From an uncultured Asticcacaulis sp. (lineage in GTDB: Bacteria > Pseudomonadota > Alphaproteobacteria > Caulobacterales > Caulobacteraceae), in assembly GCA_946480525.1 (NCBI GenBank), contig CAMLLA010000103.1:1-11158 (forward strand): a stretch of DNA of 11,158 nucleotides, given 5' to 3'. The stretch's first letter is position 1; every line of letters starts with the position of its first letter. Below are positions 6,517-11,158 of the stretch, piece after piece. The notes beneath the pieces were generated by a model. It searched no databases. It was given only the letters and a program-made list of their open reading frames with translations, and was not told where the DNA came from. The position numbers were made by a program, and so were the translations under genes.

Positions 6517-6545
6517 TTGAGTTTGTACCTTAAAGCGATTAAATA
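6517..6545 (+). promoter_or_regulatory. Promoter of the DAHP synthase gene, apparently giving a leaderless mRNA
   Basis: TTGAGT (6517-6522) is followed by a 17-base spacer and TAAATA (6540-6545); shifting by one base gives TTAAAT with a 16-base spacer. Only six bases separate this -10 from the ATG at 6552, so transcription would begin at or within a base or two of the start codon. No Shine-Dalgarno sequence precedes that ATG (the upstream bases are TTAAATACCGTCC), consistent with leaderless initiation. Confidence 0.5.
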
Positions 6546-6551
6546 CCGTCC

Positions 6552-7922
6552 ATGAGCAAAGTATGGTCCCCCAAAGACTGGCGTTCCAAGCCAGCCCTGC
6601 ATATTCCGAACGATTACCCGGATGCGCAGGCCCTGAGTGATGCCGAAGACGAACTGACGCGCCTGCCGCCTCTGGTTTTCGCCGGTGAGGCGCGCCGCCT
6701 GACTGCGGCGCTCGGCAATGTCGCCAACGGCAATGCCTTCCTGTTGCAAGGCGGAGATTGCGCCGAAAGCTTCAAGGAGTTTTCGGCCGACAACATCCGC
6801 GATACCTTCCGTCTGATCCTTCAGATGGCTGTCGTCCTGACCTTTGCCGGTGGTCGTCCGGTCGTCAAGGTCGGCCGTATCGCCGGCCAGTTCGGCAAGC
6901 CGCGCTCGTCGCCCGTCGAGACGATCGACGGCGTGACCCTGCCCAGCTATCGCGGCGACAATATCAACGGCATGGACTTCACGCCGGAATCGCGTCTGCC
7001 GGATCCGCAACGCCTGATCAAGGGCTACCACCAGTCATCGGCGACGCTGAACCTTTTGCGCGCCTTTGCCAACGGTGGTTATGCCGACCTGTACAATATC
7101 CATAAGTGGACGCTGGGTTTCGTGTCGTCGCCGCAGGGTGAACGCTACCGCGCCCTGGCCGAGAAGATCTCCGAGACGCTCAGCTTCATGTCGGCCATCG
7201 GCGTGACGCCGGAAAGCCACCCGCAAATTCGTCAGGTCGATGTCTTCACCAGCCACGAAGCGCTGCTGCTGAATTTTGAACAGGCGATGACTCGCGTCGA
7301 TTCCACCAGCGGCGACTGGTACGATACCTCGGCGCACATGCTGTGGATCGGTGAGCGCACCCGTCAGCTGGACGGCGCCCATGTCGATTTCATGAAGGGC
7401 ATCAACAACCCGATCGGCGTCAAGTGCGGCCCGACGCTGGAGCCGGACGAGCTGCTGCGCCTGATCGATACGCTGAACCCCAACGCCATTCCTGGGCGCC
7501 TGACCCTGATCGGCCGTTTCGGTTCGGACAAGATCGCCGAGCGCCTGCCCAGACTGATGGCGGCGACGCACAAGCACGGCGTGCCGGTGGTGTGGTCGAT
7601 CGACCCGATGCACGGCAATGTCATCAAGGCGGCCAATGGCTACAAGACGCGGCCTTTCGACCGTATCCTGTCGGAAGTCCGTTCCTTCATCGACATCGCG
7701 GCGTCCGAAAACGTCCATCCGGGTGGCATGCACTTGGAAATGACCGGTCAGAACGTCACCGAATGCACCGGCGGCGCCTTTGCCCTGTCGGAAGAGGACC
7801 TGCAGGACCGTTACCACACGCACTGCGATCCGCGCCTCAATGCGGACCAGGCGCTGGAGCTCAGCTTCCTGGTTGCCGAGCGCCTGCACGCGCTGAAGGA
7901 TCAGGCCGTCAAGGCCGCCTAA
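6552..7922 (+). CDS. aroG: Class II 3-deoxy-7-phosphoheptulonate (DAHP) synthase
   Basis: A 456-residue plant-like (type II) DAHP synthase that condenses phosphoenolpyruvate with erythrose-4-phosphate, the first step of the shikimate pathway to aromatic amino acids. The class II pattern is clear from the start: [10 protein letters not shown] at 5-14, [14 protein letters not shown] at 37-50, and [11 protein letters not shown] at 64-74. The metal ligands of the TIM barrel can be assigned as C70, H354 in DPMHGN, E396 in [10 protein letters not shown] and D426 in THCDPRLN. These fit the Cys/His/Glu/Asp set of the Mycobacterium tuberculosis enzyme with nearly constant offset. RGDNING at 134-140 and [10 protein letters not shown] at 293-302 are further family blocks. 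Length is typical. The N-terminus begins where homologues begin, supporting the ATG at 6552 despite the lack of a ribosome site. Type I (AroF/AroG/AroH of E. coli) is unrelated in sequence, so the symbol aroG follows mycobacterial use. Confidence 0.95.
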   Translation: MSKVWSPKDWRSKPALHIPNDYPDAQALSDAEDELTRLPPLVFAGEARRLTAALGNVANGNAFLLQGGDCAESFKEFSADNIRDTFRLILQMAVVLTFAGGRPVVKVGRIAGQFGKPRSSPVETIDGVTLPSYRGDNINGMDFTPESRLPDPQRLIKGYHQSSATLNLLRAFANGGYADLYNIHKWTLGFVSSPQGERYRALAEKISETLSFMSAIGVTPESHPQIRQVDVFTSHEALLLNFEQAMTRVDSTSGDWYDTSAHMLWIGERTRQLDGAHVDFMKGINNPIGVKCGPTLEPDELLRLIDTLNPNAIPGRLTLIGRFGSDKIAERLPRLMAATHKHGVPVVWSIDPMHGNVIKAANGYKTRPFDRILSEVRSFIDIAASENVHPGGMHLEMTGQNVTECTGGAFALSEEDLQDRYHTHCDPRLNADQALELSFLVAERLHALKDQAVKAA

Positions 7923-7946
7923 GACGCCTTTACCGTAATGAGAAAC

Positions 7947-7987
7947 CATGCAAGTCTCCGATGAAACTTTCATCGGGGACTTTCATG
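7947..7987 (+). promoter_or_regulatory. Long stem-loop across the start of the S9 peptidase gene
   Basis: AAGTCTCCGATGAAA (7952-7966) and TTTCATCGGGGACTT (7968-7982) are complementary at all 15 positions counting one G-U pair, with a single base between them; the real hairpin would have about 13 pairs and a five-base loop. After one C/T mismatch, CATG at 7947-7950 and CATG at 7984-7987 extend it by four more pairs. The structure begins about 25 bases after the DAHP synthase stop. It contains the candidate start ATG at 7961 in its left arm, and the GGGGA ribosome-site-like sequence (7975-7979) and second candidate ATG (7985) in and beside its right arm. No long U-tract follows, so it is a poor classical terminator. 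Confidence 0.6.
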
Positions 7988-10105
7988 CATTTGGGCGCCA
8001 GTTTTCTTGCCATTGCCACCTTGGCCTTTTCGTCTGCGGCCATCGCCGATACGCCCAAGCCACCAATGGCGGAAAAGCGCGCCTTTATCGTCACCTCGCC
8101 GACGGGCGACAAACGCGAAGACGAATATTACTGGCTGCGCGACGACACGCGTAAAGACCCGGCCATGCTGGACTACCTTAAGGCCGAGAACGCCTATACC
8201 GACGCCATGGTCGCCGCGAATGGACCTTTGCGCGACGCGGTCTACAAGGAAATTACCGGCCGCCTGGCGCCCGACGATGTTAGCGTGCCGTACCGCAAGA
8301 ACGGCTACTGGTATTATTCGCGCTTCGAAGCCGGCAAGAACTATCCCATATCCGCACGCCGCAAGGGTGATATGAGCGCGCCGGAAGAGGTCATCTTCGA
8401 CCAGAACGTCATGGCCGAAGGCAAGGGCTTTTTCCGCATTGGCGCGTCCGAGATCAGCCCCGACAATGGCAAGGTTGCCTGGATGGAGGATACGATCGGG
8501 CGGGGGCAGTACGTCCTGAAGGTCAAGGACCTGGCAACGGGCGCGGTCACCGAGACCGGGGTGACCAACATCCAGGGACTGGTATGGGCCAACGACAATA
8601 AGACGCTCTTCTATGTCGACAAGGACCCGGTGACCCTGTTGTCCAAGCGCATCAAGTCGCACGTCCTGGGCCAGGCGCCAGCATCCGATAAACTGGTCTA
8701 TGAGGAGGGCGACGACAGCTTCTACATCTCGCTGATGAAGACGGCGTCGGAGAAGTACATCTGCATCTATCTCCATTCGACGGTCAGCGAGGAGCAGCGC
8801 TGCGCCACGGCGGATGGCGGCGACTTCAAGCTGATCGCACCACGTGAACGCGACCACCTTTACCGCGCCGATCACGTCAACGGGCGCTGGGTTATCCAGA
8901 CCAACTGGCAGGCAAAAAACTACCGGCTGGTGACCCTCGCGGATACGAAGCCTTTGGGTGACCGCAGCCTGTGGAGCGATCTTGTTCCCGCCAGCAAGGA
9001 TGCCTTCATCGAGGACTTTTCAGCGTTCAACGGCTTCGTTGCCATCGAAGAGCGGGTAGGTGGCAACAAGCGCCTGCGTGTGCTCGATACGGCCGGCAAA
9101 TCGACGCCCGTGACCAGCGATGAGCCCGCCTATGTCATGGGCCTGAGCGTCAACGCCGAGCCGGACACCGACTGGCTGCGCTATAGCTACGGGTCGCTGA
9201 CCACGCCGGAAACCATCTACGAGACCAACGTCAAGACGGGGGAGCGCCGTACGCTCAAGGTCCAGCCGGTGCCGGGCTATGACGCTTCGAAATATGTAAC
9301 CGAACGCATCTGGGTAACGGCGCGCGACGGCGTGAAGGTGCCGGTGTCCCTGGCCTACCGCAAGGGCTTCAAGAAGGACGGCAAGGCGGCCTTGTTTCAG
9401 TACGGTTATGGCTCCTACGGCGCCTCCAGCGATCCGGCGTTTCGCCAGACGTGGGTCAGCCTGATGGACCGCGGCATGGTCGTCGCCATTGCGCATATCC
9501 GCGGCGGCCAGGAGATGGGGCGCGACTGGTACGACGACGGCCGGCTGATGCACAAGATGAACAGCTTCACCGACTTCATCGACGTGACGCGCGGGCTGGT
9601 CGCTCAGAAATATGCCTCAAGAGACCGCGTCTCGGCCAATGGCGGCTCGGCGGGCGGACTGCTGATGGGCGGCATAATGAACATGGCGCCCCAGGACTAT
9701 AGGGTCATCGTCACCCGCGTGCCCTTCGTCGACGTCGTGACAACCATGCTCGACGCCAGCATTCCCTTGACGACCAACGAGTACGACGAATGGGGCAATC
9801 CCGAGCAGAAGCCGTTCTACGACTACATGCTGAGCTATTCGCCCTACGACAACATCAGGGCGCAGGCCTATCCGGCGACCTATGTCTCGACAGGATTGTG
9901 GGACAGCCAGGTGCAATATTACGAACCGGCCAAGTGGGTGGCGCGTCTTCGCGCCAAAAAGACCGATGCCAATCCGCTGCTATTCCGCGTCAACATGGAG
10001 GCCGGCCACGGCGGCAAGTCGGGGCGTTACCGCGCCTATGAAGAGCAGGCGGAATATATCGCCTTCCTGCTCAAGGAGCTGAAGGCCGAGGCACTGCTGC
10101 CGTAA
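7961..10105 (+). CDS. Secreted S9 family peptidase, oligopeptidase B-like
   Basis: A 714-residue prolyl-oligopeptidase-family serine peptidase. Residues 1-29 look like a signal peptide (K2, hydrophobic 11-23, cleavage after AIA at 27-29), so it probably acts in the periplasm. Residues about 33-440 form the beta-propeller gate (P-x-A-EKRAFIVT, EYYWLRDD at 55-62). The alpha/beta hydrolase domain follows, with RGGQEMGRDWYDDG at 514-527, nucleophile S563 in NGGSAGGLLMG, D648 in GLWDSQVQYYEPAKW and H683 in AGHGGKSGR. The motifs resemble oligopeptidase B (PtrB), which cuts short peptides after Arg or Lys, more than prolyl oligopeptidase. E607 and D609 in TTNEYDEWGNP stand where OpB is recalled to have two substrate-binding glutamates. 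ATG 7985 is an alternative start (706 residues) with GGGGA five bases before it but a signal peptide lacking a basic residue. It follows the DAHP synthase gene closely and may share its transcript. Confidence 0.87.
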   Translation: MKLSSGTFMHLGASFLAIATLAFSSAAIADTPKPPMAEKRAFIVTSPTGDKREDEYYWLRDDTRKDPAMLDYLKAENAYTDAMVAANGPLRDAVYKEITGRLAPDDVSVPYRKNGYWYYSRFEAGKNYPISARRKGDMSAPEEVIFDQNVMAEGKGFFRIGASEISPDNGKVAWMEDTIGRGQYVLKVKDLATGAVTETGVTNIQGLVWANDNKTLFYVDKDPVTLLSKRIKSHVLGQAPASDKLVYEEGDDSFYISLMKTASEKYICIYLHSTVSEEQRCATADGGDFKLIAPRERDHLYRADHVNGRWVIQTNWQAKNYRLVTLADTKPLGDRSLWSDLVPASKDAFIEDFSAFNGFVAIEERVGGNKRLRVLDTAGKSTPVTSDEPAYVMGLSVNAEPDTDWLRYSYGSLTTPETIYETNVKTGERRTLKVQPVPGYDASKYVTERIWVTARDGVKVPVSLAYRKGFKKDGKAALFQYGYGSYGASSDPAFRQTWVSLMDRGMVVAIAHIRGGQEMGRDWYDDGRLMHKMNSFTDFIDVTRGLVAQKYASRDRVSANGGSAGGLLMGGIMNMAPQDYRVIVTRVPFVDVVTTMLDASIPLTTNEYDEWGNPEQKPFYDYMLSYSPYDNIRAQAYPATYVSTGLWDSQVQYYEPAKWVARLRAKKTDANPLLFRVNMEAGHGGKSGRYRAYEEQAEYIAFLLKELKAEALLP

Positions 10106-10132
10106 GCTGGCGGCGGTTGCCCTAAGGCGGGA

Positions 10133-10148
10133 ACTCCGTTACAGGAGT
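10133..10148 (+). promoter_or_regulatory. Ribosome binding site of the MATE gene inside a small hairpin
   Basis: AGGAG (10143-10147), five bases before the ATG at 10153, is a strong Shine-Dalgarno sequence and fixes the start. It lies in the right arm of a short hairpin, ACTCC (10133-10137), loop GTTACA, GGAGT (10144-10148). A five-pair stem is weak, so control of translation by this fold is only possible. Confidence 0.5.
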
Positions 10149-10152
10149 GACC

Positions 10153-11158
10153 ATGTTGCAATTGAGATCACAATTGGCACCTGAAACAAGGGCGGCGTTT
10201 GCCGCCCTTTACCGTCTGTCGTGGCCGGTCGTCATGTCGCGCCTTGGCTTTATGCTCATGGGGCTGATGGACACGCTGGTCGTCGGTCATTTTTCGTCGG
10301 CCGAACTGGGGTTTCATTCCCTGGCATGGGCGCCGACGAGCATCTTTCTCGTCACCTCGATCGGGCTTCTGGTCGGTGTGCAGGTCAAGACGGCGCACTT
10401 TGTCGGCGGGGATGAGCCGCATCGCATCGGCGGGACGTTCCAGCGGGGCATGGTCTACGCCCTGATCCTCGGCTTTGGCTCCATGGTCCTGCTCTGGCTG
10501 GCCGGGCCTCTTATCCTCAAGGCGACCGTCAAGCCGGCGATCGCCGCCGGTGCTGCCGGCCCCTTGCTCGTCTTTGCCCTCAGCATGCCGTTCTACATGG
10601 TGGCGGTAGCCGTGTCGGAGTTCTTGGAAGGACTTGGCCGGACGCGTCCGGGCATGGTCTTCACCTGGGGTGGCAATGTCATCAATGTTGCTCTGTTGCT
10701 GGTGCTCGTGCCCGGCATCGTTCGGATACCTGGCGTGGACAGTGACGGCGCCATGGGGGCGGCGATCTCGACCTTCGTCGCGCGCGGCCTGGTCACTGTT
10801 GGACTGGTCACCTACCTGTTCACGCTGAAAAGCGTAAAGCACCTCCGTCTCCTCGGCCGTCACGCGCCGGATCCGGAAGGGGCACGCGAACAGCGTCAGG
10901 TCGGCTACGCCGCCGGCGCCTCCTATTTTATCGAAGTCGCGGCCTTCGCCGGCATGACCTTCTTCGCCGGCCGAATCTCCGAAGGGGCGGTCGCGGTCTG
11001 GGCGATCGTGCTGAATTTTGCCAGTATCGTCTTCATGGTGCCAATGGGGCTGGCTATCGGCTGCTCGGTGCTGGTCGGACGCGCCTATGGCGCTGAAGAT
11101 CCGCCGGGCATCGCGCGTATGGGCCGGGTGAGTTTTATCTCGGCGGCGGGCTTCATGC
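10153..11158 (+). CDS. MATE family efflux transporter, 3' end cut by window edge
   Basis: From the ATG at 10153 the frame stays open for 335 codons to the window end. The protein is a multidrug/toxin extrusion (MATE, NorM-like) transporter, an inner-membrane antiporter that usually exports drugs or metabolites using a sodium or proton gradient. Near the N-terminus SWPVVMSRLGFMLMGLMDTL (23-42) followed by VVGHFSSAELG is the usual first-helix pattern of the family. GLLVGVQVKTAHFVGGDEPH (71-90) and the later PMGLAIGCSVLVGRAYGAED are the pair of repeated loop motifs that mark the two MATE halves. Many hydrophobic helices are visible. Full-length members have about 450 residues, so roughly a quarter is missing. 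AGGAG five bases upstream supports the start. It begins 47 bases after the peptidase gene and is probably in the same transcript. The substrate cannot be told. Confidence 0.9.
   Translation, partial: MLQLRSQLAPETRAAFAALYRLSWPVVMSRLGFMLMGLMDTLVVGHFSSAELGFHSLAWAPTSIFLVTSIGLLVGVQVKTAHFVGGDEPHRIGGTFQRGMVYALILGFGSMVLLWLAGPLILKATVKPAIAAGAAGPLLVFALSMPFYMVAVAVSEFLEGLGRTRPGMVFTWGGNVINVALLLVLVPGIVRIPGVDSDGAMGAAISTFVARGLVTVGLVTYLFTLKSVKHLRLLGRHAPDPEGAREQRQVGYAAGASYFIEVAAFAGMTFFAGRISEGAVAVWAIVLNFASIVFMVPMGLAIGCSVLVGRAYGAEDPPGIARMGRVSFISAAGFM

Noticed and set aside
6530..6542. TTAA-N5-TTAA before the DAHP synthase gene, resembling a CtrA binding site.
   Set aside because: CtrA boxes need a seven-base gap; here it is five, and the bases are explained by the -10 region.
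7424..7960. A 5' extension of the peptidase reading frame by about 179 codons into the DAHP synthase gene, suggesting an 893-residue fusion.
   Set aside because: The extension is an Arg/Gly/Ala/Pro-rich shadow of the DAHP synthase gene in another frame, and a signal peptide begins exactly at the proposed internal start.
7035..8875. Two long antisense open frames (7035-7973 and 7970-8875) opposite the DAHP synthase and peptidase genes.
   Set aside because: Both lie opposite strongly conserved genes and show no recognisable protein features.

Overview
This window reads as ordinary chromosome from a GC-rich alphaproteobacterium. Caulobacterales (an Asticcacaulis- or Caulobacter-like organism) is my best guess. 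The guess rests on GC-biased codon use, alphaproteobacterial-style GlmU, RpiA and glutathione reductase sequences, a plant-like class II DAHP synthase as the shikimate entry enzyme, and an apparently leaderless mRNA. No computed phylogeny supports it. I see no insertion sequence, phage, CRISPR array or integrase, and no clearly new multi-gene system. The interesting signals are regulatory and lie mostly between genes.

Layout. Positions 1-1457 are on the minus strand: the 5' part of a YoaK/DUF1275 membrane protein gene cut by the window edge, a spacer holding two near-identical 32-bp repeats, a tRNA-Val(CAC) gene with encoded CCA and a good promoter, and a phosphoglycolate phosphatase gene (gph). 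A short divergent spacer (1458-1544) separates gph from a plus-strand run that continues to the window end: glmU, rpiA (4-base overlap), gor (glutathione reductase, after a 117-bp spacer with a cluster of ACGAA half-sites), an O-antigen ligase/polymerase-family gene (4-base overlap with gor), a class II DAHP synthase gene, a secreted S9/oligopeptidase B-like peptidase gene with a long stem-loop at its start, and a MATE-family transporter gene cut by the right edge.

How the genes relate. Most are central housekeeping functions: removal of 2-phosphoglycolate, UDP-GlcNAc supply for peptidoglycan and lipid A, the non-oxidative pentose phosphate pathway, glutathione redox balance, surface polysaccharide assembly and aromatic amino acid synthesis. 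Two four-base start/stop overlaps suggest translational coupling of glmU with rpiA and of gor with the polysaccharide gene. RpiA helps supply the pentose phosphate pathway that makes erythrose-4-phosphate, a substrate of the DAHP synthase encoded further on, but that functional link is inference. Two protein-coding genes, one at each window edge, are incomplete and were read directly from the sequence.
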